NCBI RefSeq assembly: GCF_004361815.1
Contig: NZ_SNWA01000002.1
Span: 1-64,000, forward strand
Reading direction: 5' to 3'
DNA from: Paraburkholderia sp. BL10I2N1
GTDB taxonomy: Bacteria; Pseudomonadota; Gammaproteobacteria; Burkholderiales; Burkholderiaceae
Length of the DNA: 64,000 bases
Shown: piece by piece, positions 34,633 to 44,374 of the stretch
Numbering within the stretch: position 1 is the first letter of the stretch
Layout of the letters: the number at the start of each line of letters is the position of its first letter
Made by a program: the position numbers and the translations under genes
The notes under the pieces: model-generated
Databases searched by the model: none
Told to the model about the DNA's origin: nothing
What the model saw: the letters and a program-made list of their open reading frames with translations, nothing else

Positions 34633-36252
34633 CTACCGCTTACGTGAGCGCAGCATCGTTGCCGCACAGGCTGCACCGGCGAATGCGCATGCCGCGGATA
34701 CCAGCGCCACAGCCCGCAGCGCGGCGCTGATCGCATCGGCTTGCGCGACCGCCAGCGGCGTGTGAGCGGGCGCCTGCAGGCTGCTCGCGGCAGAGAGCGT
34801 GGCGCCTTGCGGTTCCAGCAAATGCCCGCTTCGATGCGTGTCGAGTGGGACGTTCAGGTCATGAAGCCGCGTCGACAGCACTGCGTTATGCGACCACACG
34901 AACACGATGCCCAGAACCGCAATCGCCAGCAACCCGGCGACGCGCGCCACCGCGTTGTTGATGCCGGAGGCGACGCCGGTGCGCTCGCTCGCGACGGCGG
35001 TCATCACGGTGGTCGTGAGCGGTGCGACGGTGATCGTCATGCCAAGCCCGATGACGGCCATTGCGGGAAAGAAGCCGCTCCAGTAGTTGCCGCTGGCAAA
35101 CGGCAACGCGAGCATCGCGAAGCCTGCACCTGCAACGACGGGTCCCGCGCTCAGCAGCGCGCGCGGGCCGAAGTGCGCCGTGAGCCCGCCCGTGAAGCGC
35201 GACAGCAGGCCGATGATGACCGGCACGGGCAAGAGCGCCGCGCCGGCCTGCGTGGCGCTGAAGCCATGCGCGCGGATCAACGTGAACGGCAGGAAAAAGA
35301 ACACACCGCTCAGGCCGAAATAAAGCAGCAGAGTGACGACGTTCGCACCGACGAAGTCGCGCGAGCGAAACACATCGAGAGGCATCATCGGATTGCTGCT
35401 GTGCCATTCGATCACGATGAACGCGATCAGTACGAGCACGCCGATCCCGATCGAAGCGAGCACCAGCGAATGAACGAGACCGCGCGACGAAGCGATCGTC
35501 AGCCCATACGTGAGCGCGGCAAGCCCGCCTGCGGCGGTGAGCGCGCCGGGCCAGTCGAGTTGACGTGGCGCATCAGCCTTGTGACTGTTGGGCACCGACA
35601 TGACAGCCAGCAGGATCGTGACGCACGCGAGCGGGAGGTTGAGAAAGAAAATTGCCCGCCACGAAAACGCGTCGACGAGCCAGCCGCCCGCGACCGGCCC
35701 GATTGCCGAGGTGATCGCGCCGACGCCCGCCCAAGTGCCGATCGCCTGCCCGCGTTCACGCTCGTCGAACACGGCGCCGATGATCGCGAGACTGCTCGGC
35801 ACCAGCATGGCGGCGCCGATGCCCTGCACGGCGCGCGAGGCGATCAGCGTGCCGGACCCCGGCGCCGCGCCGCATGCCACCGAGGCGAGCGTGAAGAGTC
35901 CGATGCCGGCGACGAACACCGTGCGCCGGCCGAGCAGGTCGCCCATCGAACCACCCACCAGCACCAGCGAGCCGAGAAAGAGCAGGTAAGCGTTGACAAC
36001 CCACTGGATCGCCGCGACGCTCGCGCCCAGTTCGGTTTGAATCGACGGCAGCGCGACGTTGACGACCGAACCGTCGATGAACGCCATGCTGGAGCCGAGG
36101 ATGGTCGAGGCGAGCGCCAGCCGCTTGCGCAGGCACGGGCGATCCACCGTGGTCGGTTGCGTGCGGATGACGAGTTCATCGCAGGGACTGGCTTGCGCGG
36201 CGACGGCGTGCGTTTCGCGGCGCCGCCTGGCGAGAAGATCCGGACCGTCCAC
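34633..36252 (-). CDS. DHA2-family MFS drug exporter (EmrB/QacA type)
   Basis: A 14-helix drug:H+ antiporter of about 539 residues. Typical motifs: MAFIDGSVVNVALPSIQ in helix 1, GDLLGRRTVF in loop 2-3 and GPVAGGWL in helix 5. The start is uncertain: a GTG preceded by CAGGGG is preferred; a TTG 13 codons upstream is possible. No EmrA-type adaptor is adjacent, so it probably works alone in the inner membrane. A TetR gene follows 229 bases downstream on the same strand. Confidence 0.88.
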   Translation of the reverse strand: MDGPDLLARRRRETHAVAAQASPCDELVIRTQPTTVDRPCLRKRLALASTILGSSMAFIDGSVVNVALPSIQTELGASVAAIQWVVNAYLLFLGSLVLVGGSMGDLLGRRTVFVAGIGLFTLASVACGAAPGSGTLIASRAVQGIGAAMLVPSSLAIIGAVFDERERGQAIGTWAGVGAITSAIGPVAGGWLVDAFSWRAIFFLNLPLACVTILLAVMSVPNSHKADAPRQLDWPGALTAAGGLAALTYGLTIASSRGLVHSLVLASIGIGVLVLIAFIVIEWHSSNPMMPLDVFRSRDFVGANVVTLLLYFGLSGVFFFLPFTLIRAHGFSATQAGAALLPVPVIIGLLSRFTGGLTAHFGPRALLSAGPVVAGAGFAMLALPFASGNYWSGFFPAMAVIGLGMTITVAPLTTTVMTAVASERTGVASGINNAVARVAGLLAIAVLGIVFVWSHNAVLSTRLHDLNVPLDTHRSGHLLEPQGATLSAASSLQAPAHTPLAVAQADAISAALRAVALVSAACAFAGAACAATMLRSRKR

Positions 36253-36469
36253 GGGCACCCCTGCGCGGAAAGTGAGCCACCAGCATAACAATCCACGTCA
36301 GCGAGCGACAGGCGTACTGAGGCGCTTTTTTTTTGCCGATCGCCGAAATTTTCGCAACGCGCCGTGAGCGGGTCTTGTGAGCCGGTCTTGTGAGCGTCTC
36401 GCGCGGCACGCGGCGATCTGGGTCAAAATGCGGCTTTTACCGATCTGTTTCGACCGACCCAGTCAGAGC

Positions 36470-37405
36470 ATGGCGCTGAACAACCTGTTACGAAAACTCG
36501 ACCTCACGACGCTGCAACTGTTTCTGGCGGTCTACGAAGAGCGCACGCTCACGCGCGCGGCCGAGCGCGAGGCTATCGCGGTGTCCGCCGCGAGCAAGCG
36601 GCTGCTTGAGCTCGAACAAGCGCTGGGCGCCGCACTGTTCGTGCGCAAGGCGCGCGGCATGGAACTCACACCTGCCGGCGAGACCTTGTTGCACCACGCG
36701 CGCCGCGTGCTGCGCGACATCGAGAACATCGGCCTCGAACTCGCCGAGCATGCGACGGGCGTGATCGGCTACGTGCGCATGATGGCGAACCTGTCGGCGA
36801 TCGTCGAATTTCTGCCTGAGGATCTGCGCGCCTTTCTCGCGATCAACGACCGGGTGAGGGTCGAACTTGAAGAGCGGCCGAGCGGCGGTGTGATTGCTGC
36901 CGTCGCCGACAGCCTGGTCGACCTCGGCATCTGCTCCGGCGATGCGGATACTCGCGGAATGCACGTCTCGCACTACCGGCACGATCGCCTCGTGATCGTG
37001 ATGCGCGACGACCATCCCCTTGCTGGCCGGGATAGCGTGACATTTGCAGACACGCTCGACAGCGACCACGTCGGCCTGCACGCGGCCAGTTCGATCAACA
37101 TGCGCACTCATCTCGCCGCGCGTCAGGCCGGCAGGCCCTTGAGGCTGCGCATCCATGTGCCGGGCTTCGATGCCGTGTGCCGCATGGTGCAGGCGGGGAT
37201 GGGGCTCGGCGTGCTGCCTCTCGATGTCTACAACGCGATTGGGCGCTCGCTGGGTCTGACGGCCGTGACGCTCGACGAAGAGTGGGCTGCGCGCAGCCTC
37301 ATCATCGTCGTGCGCGATGTCGACGCGCTCTCACCTGTGAGCCGCCTGCTGTTCGATCACCTGAGTACCGTCGAAGCACGCACGGGCCGCACCACGCCTT
37401 GCTGA
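36470..37405 (+). CDS. LysR-family regulator of catabolic cluster B
   Basis: A 311-residue LysR protein, paralogous to the regulator at 9668: shared segments include TRAAEREAIAVSAASKRLLELE in the HTH and MMANLSAIVEFLPEDLRAFL in the effector domain. It precedes a CoA-transferase/lyase pair in the same direction by 108 bases, the same order as in cluster A. Since the lyase and transporter of cluster B are broken, it may now control little or cross-regulate cluster A. Confidence 0.92.
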   Translation: MALNNLLRKLDLTTLQLFLAVYEERTLTRAAEREAIAVSAASKRLLELEQALGAALFVRKARGMELTPAGETLLHHARRVLRDIENIGLELAEHATGVIGYVRMMANLSAIVEFLPEDLRAFLAINDRVRVELEERPSGGVIAAVADSLVDLGICSGDADTRGMHVSHYRHDRLVIVMRDDHPLAGRDSVTFADTLDSDHVGLHAASSINMRTHLAARQAGRPLRLRIHVPGFDAVCRMVQAGMGLGVLPLDVYNAIGRSLGLTAVTLDEEWAARSLIIVVRDVDALSPVSRLLFDHLSTVEARTGRTTPC

Positions 37406-37513
37406 GCGAGCGTTCGCGTTTCGCGAACACTCGTTGCCGAAATGCGGTTGGACGCGGTGACGGGCGCGCTCCTAAGCTGTCTCCCATTCGAGATAGAGTC
37501 AGGAGACAGCACC

Positions 37514-38707
37514 GTGAGTGGCCCCCTCAAGGGTATCCGTGTCATCGAAATCGGCACGCTCATCGCCGCACCGTTCGCCGCCAGGATGCTCGCGGAATTC
37601 GGCGCGGAGGTCATCAAGATCGAAGCGCCGCTTGACGGCGATCCGCTGCGCAAGTGGCGCAAACTCCATGAAGGCACGTCGCTGTGGTGGTATCTGCAGT
37701 CGCGCAACAAGAAATCTGTTTGCGTCAATCTGAAATCGGCTGATGGCATCGACGTCGTCAAGCGGCTCGCAGCGGACGCCGACGTCGTCATCGAAAATCT
37801 TCGTCCCGGCGCACTCGAACGGCTCGGTCTCGGCTGGGACGTGCTGCACGCACTCAACCCGAAGCTGACGATGGTGCGTATCTCCGGATACGGCCAGTCC
37901 GGCCCGTATCGAGACCGGCCAGGCTTCGGCGCGATCGGCGAAGCAATGGGGGGAATCCGCTACACGACAGGCGAGCCGGATGGTGCACCGTCGCGCGTCG
38001 GTGTGAGTCTCGGCGATTCGCTCGCGTCGCTGCATGGCGTCATCGGCGCGCTGATGTCGCTCCTGCGCGTGAAGACGGGGCAGGGCGACGGACAGATCGT
38101 CGATGTCTCGCTCGTCGAAAGCGTGTTCAACCTGATGGAAAGCCTCGTGCCCGAGTATGACCTGCTCGGCCATGTGCGCGAACGCAGCGGTGGTGCGCTG
38201 CCCGGCATCGCGCCGTCGAATACCTATCCGAGCGAAGACGGCGGTTATGTCGTGATCGCCGGCAACAGCGATCCGATCTTCCGTCGGCTGATGAACCTGA
38301 TCGGCCGCCCGGACCTCGCCGACGATCCGGCATTGGCGCACAACGACGGCCGCGCGGCGCAAAGCACGATGCTCGATCAGGCAATCTCCGCGTGGACCTC
38401 GCATCACTCGACGGATGACATTCTCGCCGCGCTGGAACAGGCCCAGGTGCCCGCCGGCCGCATCTATTCGATCGAGGACATCGTCGCCGACCCGCACTAT
38501 CAGGCGCGCGGGATGCTGTTGCAGGCGAGCCTGCCGGATGGCACGTCTGTGAAGATGCCGGGCATCGTGCCGAAGCTGTCGGACACGCCGGGCGAAGTGC
38601 AGTGGCCGGGACCGAAGCTCGGCGAACACACCGGCACGGTGCTCGCCGGACTCGGTTTCGATCCTCACGAAATCGAGCGCCTTCGCCGCGAAGGAGCCGT
38701 GCAATGA
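37514..38707 (+). CDS. CaiB/BaiF-family CoA-transferase (cluster B)
   Basis: A 397-residue family III CoA-transferase, apparently intact: SGPLKGIRVIEIGTLIAAPFAARMLAEFGAEVIKIEAP at the N terminus, GQSGPYRDRPGFGAIGEAMGG around the catalytic Asp region. The GTG start follows AGGAGACAGCACC. It overlaps the downstream lyase start by 4 bases. The gene remains open while its two downstream partners are truncated, so it may be recently orphaned or serve another lyase. Confidence 0.9.
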   Translation: MSGPLKGIRVIEIGTLIAAPFAARMLAEFGAEVIKIEAPLDGDPLRKWRKLHEGTSLWWYLQSRNKKSVCVNLKSADGIDVVKRLAADADVVIENLRPGALERLGLGWDVLHALNPKLTMVRISGYGQSGPYRDRPGFGAIGEAMGGIRYTTGEPDGAPSRVGVSLGDSLASLHGVIGALMSLLRVKTGQGDGQIVDVSLVESVFNLMESLVPEYDLLGHVRERSGGALPGIAPSNTYPSEDGGYVVIAGNSDPIFRRLMNLIGRPDLADDPALAHNDGRAAQSTMLDQAISAWTSHHSTDDILAALEQAQVPAGRIYSIEDIVADPHYQARGMLLQASLPDGTSVKMPGIVPKLSDTPGEVQWPGPKLGEHTGTVLAGLGFDPHEIERLRREGAVQ

Positions 38708-39366
38708 ACGCCTTCAATCACACCCTGCAGGACCGGCTCATCGTCCAGGAAGTCGCGCCGCGTGACGGGCTTCAGATCGAATCCACATGGGTTGAGACCG
38801 ACGACAAGATCGCCTTGATCGACAGCCTCTCGACGGCCGGTTTCACGCGCATTGAGGCAGGCTCGTTCGTCTCGCCGAAAGCGATCCCGGCGCTGCGGGA
38901 CGGCGAGGACGTGTTTCAGCGCATCAGGCGCGCTCCGGGCGTGATCTACGTTGCGTTGATTCCGAACGTGAAGGGTGCCGGGCGTGCGATCGCCGCCCGC
39001 GCCGACGAACTGAATCTGGTGATGTCCGCCAGCCAGACGCACAACCGCGCGAACATGCGGATGAGCTGCGAGCGCTCGCTGACCGGCTTCGGCGAAATCG
39101 TCACGCTCGTCAAGGTCGTCAAGGGCTCGCCCGTCACGCTGAACGGCACGGTGGCGACCGCCTTCGGCTGCCCGTTCGAAGGAACGATCGACGAAAACCG
39201 TGTGCTGGCCATCGTCGATGCGTATCTCGAACTGGGCGTGCACGGCATCACGCTCGCCGACACCACCGGCATGGCGAATCCGCGTCAGGTTGCACGGCTC
39301 GTCGCGCGGGTGCTCGAACGCATCGGGGCCGATGCGCTGACACTGCATTTTCACAACACGCAAGGT
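38704..39366 (+). pseudogene. HMG-CoA lyase family gene truncated by a deletion
   Basis: The first 221 codons of an HMGL-like lyase are intact (VAPRDGLQIES with Arg/Asp, GCPFEGTIDENRV, metal site HFHNTQG). The sequence then stops matching the family: the whole C-terminal part with the catalytic Cys loop (GLGGCP...GATGN) is missing. From base 39362 on the DNA encodes an MFS transporter in the +1 frame; the lyase frame reads on as nonsense to a stop at 40119. About 85 C-terminal residues are lost, so the enzyme should be inactive. Compare the complete paralogue at 10758. Confidence 0.88.
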
Positions 39367-40432
39367 CGGCGCGCGCCGCTGGATCGCGCGCATCATGATT
39401 TCGTGGGGGCTTGCAACGGCGGCGATGGTGTTCGTCAGCAACGAGTGGCAGTTCTACGGCCTGCGTTTTCTGATCGGCGCGATGGAAGCGGGCTTTGCGC
39501 CCGGTGTGCTGTACTACCTGACGCTGTGGTTTCCGGCCAGCTATCGCGGGCGCATCACGTCGCTGCTGTTCCTCGCTTCGGCGTTTTCCGGGTTGGTGGG
39601 GGCACCGCTTTCCGGGCTCGTCCTCAGTCATCTGAGCGGCGTGTGGGGTATGCCCGGCTGGCACTGGCTGTTCCTGCTCGGCGGGCTGCCGTGCGTTCTG
39701 CTCGGCGTGCTGGTGCTGAAGGTGTTGAAGGACCGCATCGAGGATGCCGGCTGGCTGTCGGGTGCGGAGAAGATGTACCTCTCCGCACGGATCGCGCAGC
39801 AGCAGCCGCGCCACACGGGCGGTCATTCGCTCATCGGGGCGATCAGGACGCCCGGCTTCCTGACGCTCGGGCTCATTTACTTCCTGATCCAGGTCGCCTC
39901 GTATGGCCTCAATTTCTGGGCGCCGCATCTGATCCGCGCCGCCGGCACGCAGAATCCCACGGTGATCGGTCTGCTGACGGCGGTTCCCTACGTGTGCGGC
40001 GCGATCTGCATGGTGGTGGTCGGCCGGATGTCCGATGCATCGGGCGAGCGACGGAAGTTCGTCTGCGGCCTGCTCGTGATGGCTGCGCTTGGCTTCTTCG
40101 CGGCCGGCCTCTTCGATAGACAGACGGGCCTCCTGATCGTTGCGCTTGGCGTGATGGGCGCCGGGGTGGTGGCGTCGATTCCGGCCTTCTGGGCGCTGCC
40201 GCCGAAGCTGTTGACCGGGGCGGCCGCGGCGGGCGGCATCGCGCTCATCAACACGCTGGGACAACTCGGCGGGATCGTGAGCCCGGTGATGGTCGGACGG
40301 ATTAAAGACGTGACCGGAAGCACGACGCCGGCGCTCTACGTGATCGGCGCATTGAGCCTGATCTGTGCGCTGATCCTGTTGTACGGCGTGCCAGCTGCGC
40401 TGCGCAGCAAGGACTATCCGGCGGGGCGTTGA
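39362..40432 (+). pseudogene. ACS-family MFS transporter lacking its N-terminal part
   Basis: From the KVGARRWIARIMISWGLATAAM phrase, which normally lies at the start of helix 3 of anion:cation symporters (tartrate, glucarate, 4-hydroxyphenylacetate carriers), the frame is open to its natural stop (356 residues). The first helices, roughly 75-100 residues, are missing because the DNA upstream is lyase sequence. An ATG at 39395 could start a short product, but without helices 1-2 it should not transport. This was the carrier of cluster B. Confidence 0.85.
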
Positions 40433-40555
40433 GCCGCTCAAGGCAGTGGATGGCAGTTTTGATGGCAGTTGAGCGCGAGGCTTGCCGGTCAACTGCTTTC
40501 GTGTACTAACGTCGCCCGAAACATCACTCAAGGCGCCGCCCGATCGGGCAACAGG

Positions 40556-42193
40556 TCATGCGTGGATAGCGTGTCTGCCGGGAGCGCCTGACGGCGTTCC
40601 TGAGCTTGCAACCATGCGCCGTTCGCTTCCGTCGTCGGCCGGGTCGATCCGGAAGCTGACGACCGCGGCCTGGAGATGCCGCGCCTGCTCCTCCAGCGAC
40701 GCCGCCGCCGCCGCGGCCTGCTCGACCAGCGCGGCGTTCTGTTGCGTCATCGTGTCCATCTGTGCAACCGCGCTGTTGACCTGTTCGACGCCGCTGCTCT
40801 GCTGTGCCGCGGCCGCCGCGATCTCCTGTACGACGTCAGTCACGCGCGCAATGGCGGCGCGGGTCTCCTGGATCGTCTCACCTGTGCGTTCGACGAGTTC
40901 AGCACCTGTTCCCACCTTGCCGACCGCGTTCTGGATCAGGCCGCGAATCTCCTTCGCCGCAGTCGCGCTGCGTTGTGCAAGCGTGCGGACCTCGCCGGCG
41001 ACCACGGCAAATCCGCGTCCCTGGTCGCCGGCGCGGGCGGCTTCGACGGCGGCGTTGAGCGCGAGGATATTCGTCTGGAACGCAATGCCTTCGATGACGC
41101 CGACGATGTCTTCCATCTTGCGCGACTCGTCCGAGATGGCGCGCATGGCGGTCACGACGTTCATGACCATCGCTTCGCCGCGATCGGCGATCTGCACAGC
41201 GCCAGTCGCAAGATGACTGGCCGTGCTGGCGTTATCGGCGGTCTGGCGCAGCATCGAAGTGATCTCCTCCATGCTCGAGGCCGTTTCTTCAAGCGATGCC
41301 GCCTGGCTCTCGGTACGTGCCGACAGATCCGCGTTGCCGGTCGCGATTTCACGGGACGCGGTGGCGACGTGATCGGCGGCGTTGCGGATCTGGCCGATCG
41401 TGCGGGCCAGCGCGTCGCGCATGCGGCGCATCGCCACCATCAGGCTCGCGGTGTCGTCGGCGTGCGTTTCGATGGCGGTGCCGAGGTCGCCCGAGGCGAT
41501 CGTATCGGCAACCTGCGCCGCATGGTCTGGATCGCCGCCTATCGTGCGCTGGATGCTGCGATTGGTGAAGGCCACCAGCGTCGCGAGCAGCATCGCCAGC
41601 GCGACGAACACGCCGCCGGCGAACCAGAGCGAGCGCACCAGCGCGGCGTCGATGTCGTCGACATAGGCGCCTGTCGCAATGATCCAGTCCCATGGGGCGT
41701 AGCGCACGACATAGCCGAGCTTGCCGACTGCTTCCGTCGAAGCCGCCTTGGGACGCGGAAACACATAGTCGACGAAACCGCCTTGCGGCGCCTGGGCCAC
41801 TTTGGCGAAGGTCACGTAATGGTGGCGGCCATCGGCGTCGGCGTTGCTGCTCAGATCCTTGCCGTTCATGGCCGGCTTGATCGGATGCATCACCATCCGC
41901 GGGGTCGAGTCGATCACGAGGAAATAACCGTCCTCGCCGTAACGCACGTCGCGCAGCCGCTCGAGTGCCTGTTTGCGCGCGTCCGCTTCGGTGAGTGCGC
42001 CGCTTTTTGCGAGTGCAGCATATTCTTCGACGATGCTGAGGCCAATATGCGCGGCGTTGACGAGATCGTTCTTGCGCTCTTCGATGCGCGTTTCACGCGA
42101 CATCCACGCTGCCGATATCGTTACGATGAGCAGGGCGATCAGGCTGATCGCAAGGGGCAGCCAGAGTTTCTTCCTGAAGCTGAGTTTGTGCAT
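40556..42193 (-). CDS. Methyl-accepting chemotaxis protein (single-Cache sensor)
   Basis: A 545-residue transducer: membrane helix 1 (about 9-30), a periplasmic sCache_2-type sensor (about 35-185, with [12 protein letters not shown] and [15 protein letters not shown] phrases), helix 2 (about 190-210), HAMP, and a cytoplasmic signalling hairpin with the conserved tip [37 protein letters not shown]. No NWETF-type CheR pentapeptide at the C terminus. Ligands of this sensor class are often small carboxylates, which would fit the adjacent catabolic cluster, but this is only suggestive. Confidence 0.93.
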   Translation of the reverse strand: MHKLSFRKKLWLPLAISLIALLIVTISAAWMSRETRIEERKNDLVNAAHIGLSIVEEYAALAKSGALTEADARKQALERLRDVRYGEDGYFLVIDSTPRMVMHPIKPAMNGKDLSSNADADGRHHYVTFAKVAQAPQGGFVDYVFPRPKAASTEAVGKLGYVVRYAPWDWIIATGAYVDDIDAALVRSLWFAGGVFVALAMLLATLVAFTNRSIQRTIGGDPDHAAQVADTIASGDLGTAIETHADDTASLMVAMRRMRDALARTIGQIRNAADHVATASREIATGNADLSARTESQAASLEETASSMEEITSMLRQTADNASTASHLATGAVQIADRGEAMVMNVVTAMRAISDESRKMEDIVGVIEGIAFQTNILALNAAVEAARAGDQGRGFAVVAGEVRTLAQRSATAAKEIRGLIQNAVGKVGTGAELVERTGETIQETRAAIARVTDVVQEIAAAAAQQSSGVEQVNSAVAQMDTMTQQNAALVEQAAAAAASLEEQARHLQAAVVSFRIDPADDGSERRMVASSGTPSGAPGRHAIHA

Positions 42194-42445
42194 TGCGGCA
42201 ACCTCGTGTGCCTGTCGAAAACATCTGGAGAAACAGGTGTATCGCGATCGCGTCTGGGTGGCGCGGTCGTACGGACGGCTCGCTTCACGCGACCGTCTCT
42301 ATGGGTTGTCGGCAAAAACGGGGCGAGGATTCGTGGAGAAAAACCCCTGGAGGGAAACCCTGGTTGGGTCTGGGCGGATGTCGCTCGCTTAGAGGCGCGC
42401 GATGGGCAGCAGAATGCGCCGGACTGATCGCGGCGTCGACAGGCA

Positions 42446-42469
42446 TAAAAAAGCCCGCCGAAGCGGGTT
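42446..42469 (-). terminator. Rho-independent terminator of brnTA
   Basis: On the minus strand AACCCGC-TTCG-GCGGGCTT followed by TTTTAT, with a stable UUCG tetraloop. It starts within 5 bases of the antitoxin stop codon. Confidence 0.85.
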
Positions 42470-42473
42470 AGAG

Positions 42474-42809
42474 TTACATCATGCCGTGAGTCTTTGCGTA
42501 GTCTCGCAACGCGTCGTTCATGCGTGTTTGCCAGCCATCGCCAGTCGCGCGAAATGCTTCCAGCACATCGCGATCGTAGCGAACGCTCGTCGCGACCTCG
42601 GTGCTGTCCGCTGGCGGCCGACCACGGCGCTTCAGCAGTCTGGCTGCGGATTCCTGACCGACCTGTTCCGGCAGCGTCACGCGTGCGGGGCGCATGCGGC
42701 GGATTTCAGTTGTGCTCAGTTCGCGCGTGTCGGGGTCCGCTGCAATGCCACGATTGATCGCGGCATTTTCTTCGTCGCTCGGCCTCACAATCCTGCGTCT
42801 GCTCAACAT
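42474..42809 (-). CDS. brnA: BrnA-like antitoxin
   Basis: A 111-residue antitoxin: N-terminal toxin-binding part RRRIVRPSDEENAAINRGIAADPDTREL and a C-terminal ribbon-helix-helix (SVRYDRDVLEAFRATGDGWQTRMNDALRDY). GGGAGGTG gives best spacing to the second ATG (42809). It starts about 100 bases inside the toxin reading frame, a longer overlap than usual for brnTA. It should bind BrnT and repress the operon through the palindrome at the toxin start. Confidence 0.88.
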   Translation of the reverse strand: MLSRRRIVRPSDEENAAINRGIAADPDTRELSTTEIRRMRPARVTLPEQVGQESAARLLKRRGRPPADSTEVATSVRYDRDVLEAFRATGDGWQTRMNDALRDYAKTHGMM

Positions 42810-43077
42810 AATCATTCACCTCCCGTTTGTGGGCCTTGCGAAGGCTGATTAACCGTAGTGTTTCGCCGCGTGGCGTGTACACCATGCAATGGACGCGATC
42901 GCCGATCAGTCCATAGGCGACAAACCGCGGCTCGCCATATGAATAGCGGCTGTCGAGCGCGCTGATTGCGCTGTCCCATTCGAAATAGTCCGCAAGGGCG
43001 AGGGCCACACCATGCTTCGCGCGATTGATCTGATCCTTGTCCGGGTCGAACTCTAGTTCCAGTGAATTATTGTACAT
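42706..43077 (-). CDS. brnT: BrnT-like toxin (RelE-fold RNase)
   Basis: The first 90 or so residues match BrnT ribonucleases: LEFDPDKDQINRAKHGVALA, RFVAYGLIGDRVHCMVYTPRGE and LRLISLRKAHKREVNDY. BrnT toxins normally end near the KREV..Y motif; here the frame continues for about 33 Cys/Arg-rich residues into the antitoxin gene, perhaps through loss of the original stop. The start is uncertain: ATG at 43077 lies in the loop of a palindrome, with a TTG four codons earlier as alternative and no Shine-Dalgarno for either. The toxin would cleave mRNA and halt translation. Confidence 0.85.
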   Translation of the reverse strand: MYNNSLELEFDPDKDQINRAKHGVALALADYFEWDSAISALDSRYSYGEPRFVAYGLIGDRVHCMVYTPRGETLRLISLRKAHKREVNDYVEQTQDCEAERRRKCRDQSWHCSGPRHARTEHN

Positions 43078-43087
43078 ACAATAATTC
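43064..43087. promoter_or_regulatory. Palindromic operator over the brnT start
   Basis: Perfect 9-bp arms GAATTATTG / CAATAATTC around a 6-base centre. On the minus strand TTGCCC and TACAAT lie 17 bases apart across it, a possible promoter. RHH antitoxins of this type bind such inverted repeats to autoregulate. Confidence 0.6.
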
Positions 43088-43323
43088 AAGTGGGCAAGTT
43101 GACGAAACTGGTTGTCGTGGTCGGATATTTCATGCTGCGTTCTCCCGGACGGTGGTTAAGCGATGTTGGTCGGAGGCAGGGCGCTGCCAGCCAGTTTGAC
43201 CAATGAAAACCATACCTTCCGGCTTCCGACCGAATGTAAAAAATGCTGGCGGGCCGCTTGCTTCTGTTTGTCTCGTCCAGGGCAGCCGCGATTGATCTAC
43301 AGAGCGCCGTTACGCCGGCTGAC

Positions 43324-43363
43324 AAAAACGCCCGCCTGGCGCGCAACTGCGCCGGGCGGGCGT
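43324..43363 (-). terminator. Terminator of the SDR gene
   Basis: On the minus strand a GC-rich stem (ACGCCCGCC/GGCGGGCGT plus an inner 5-bp extension across one G-T pair) is followed by TTTTTG. It begins about 20 bases after the SDR stop. Confidence 0.75.
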
Positions 43364-43384
43364 ACCAGCCCGGAAATCCGCCGC

Positions 43385-44134
43385 TTACAGCTGGCTCATG
43401 CCGCCATCGATGACGATCTCCGTGCCGACGATAAAGCCGGATTCGCTGGATGCGAGGTGCAACACCGTCGCGGCGATTTCGTTCGGGGTCCCGAAACGGC
43501 CGAGCGGAATCTGGCTTTTGATCTGCGCCGCGGTATTCGCGAGCGTCTCGTCATCCAGGCCGAGCTTGCCGTAGATCGGCGTGCTGACCGGACCCGGGCT
43601 GACGACGTTCACCCGCACGCCGCGCGGCAGCAGTTCGGCCGACAGCGTTTTCGCGAGCGAAATGAGCGCGGCCTTGCTGGCCGCGTAGACGGACGAAGCG
43701 GGCATGCCGATGTGCGCGTTGATCGAACCGTTCAGCACGATGGACGCACCCTGGTTAAACAGCGGCGTCAGAGTCTGGATCTGGAAGAACGGGCCTTTGA
43801 CATTGGTGTTGAACGTCTGGTCCCACAGCGTTTCTTCGATATCCGACAGCGGCGCAAATCTGGCGATCCCCGCGTTGATGAAGAGCGCATCGAGCTTGAT
43901 GTCTTGCGCGCCGAGCTGCCTTGCGAGGTCGCGGGCGGCGGCGATGGAGCCTGCGTCGTTGCGAATGGCCAGTGCATCGGCGCCGAGGGTTGCCCGGGCG
44001 GCGGCGAGCGAGGCTTCGTCGCGGCCCGTGATGACGACGCGCGCGCCTTCTGCGGCGAACGCCTGCGCGGTCGTGAGACCTATGCCGCTGTTGCCGCCTG
44101 TGACCAGCACTGTCTTGCCTTCAAAGCGATTCAT
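43385..44134 (-). CDS. SDR family oxidoreductase
   Basis: A 249-residue classical short-chain dehydrogenase with TGGNSGIG at 12-19, NAG at 87-89 and catalytic Ser137, Tyr150, Lys154 (YAASK). Arg38 after the second strand (VVITGRDE) suggests NADP(H). The ATG after GGAGAACGTC is used. C-terminal GTEIVIDGGMSQL is standard. Divergent from the VOC gene by about 240 bases of AT-rich DNA that likely holds both promoters. Substrate unknown. Confidence 0.9.
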   Translation of the reverse strand: MNRFEGKTVLVTGGNSGIGLTTAQAFAAEGARVVITGRDEASLAAARATLGADALAIRNDAGSIAAARDLARQLGAQDIKLDALFINAGIARFAPLSDIEETLWDQTFNTNVKGPFFQIQTLTPLFNQGASIVLNGSINAHIGMPASSVYAASKAALISLAKTLSAELLPRGVRVNVVSPGPVSTPIYGKLGLDDETLANTAAQIKSQIPLGRFGTPNEIAATVLHLASSESGFIVGTEIVIDGGMSQL

Positions 44135-44374
44135 GACGTTCTCCTGTGAACGTTGGTGGTGTGAAAGCATTGTGGGCCGGCGGACGCGATTTGACGTGCG
44201 ATGGTGCAGATCGAAACGTTCGAAATGATCGAACATGTGGAGCGCTTTCGTTTCCTCCACAAAATTTTTTTCGAAACGTGTCGAATTTTTAGCCGCTGGC
44301 GCGTCGTACGGATGGAGGTCTGCGCTTCAGGCGGCCTCTCTCTACTGACGAAACCCACCAAAGGAGCTGCAACC

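Noticed and set aside
36377..36469. Upstream extension of the cluster B LysR
   Set aside because: The added 31 residues match nothing in the family, whose HTH starts right after ATG 36470.
38602..40119. A single 505-codon fusion protein across the lyase/MFS junction
   Set aside because: After 39366 the lyase frame is out of frame with the transporter and reads as nonsense, so it is not a genuine fusion product.
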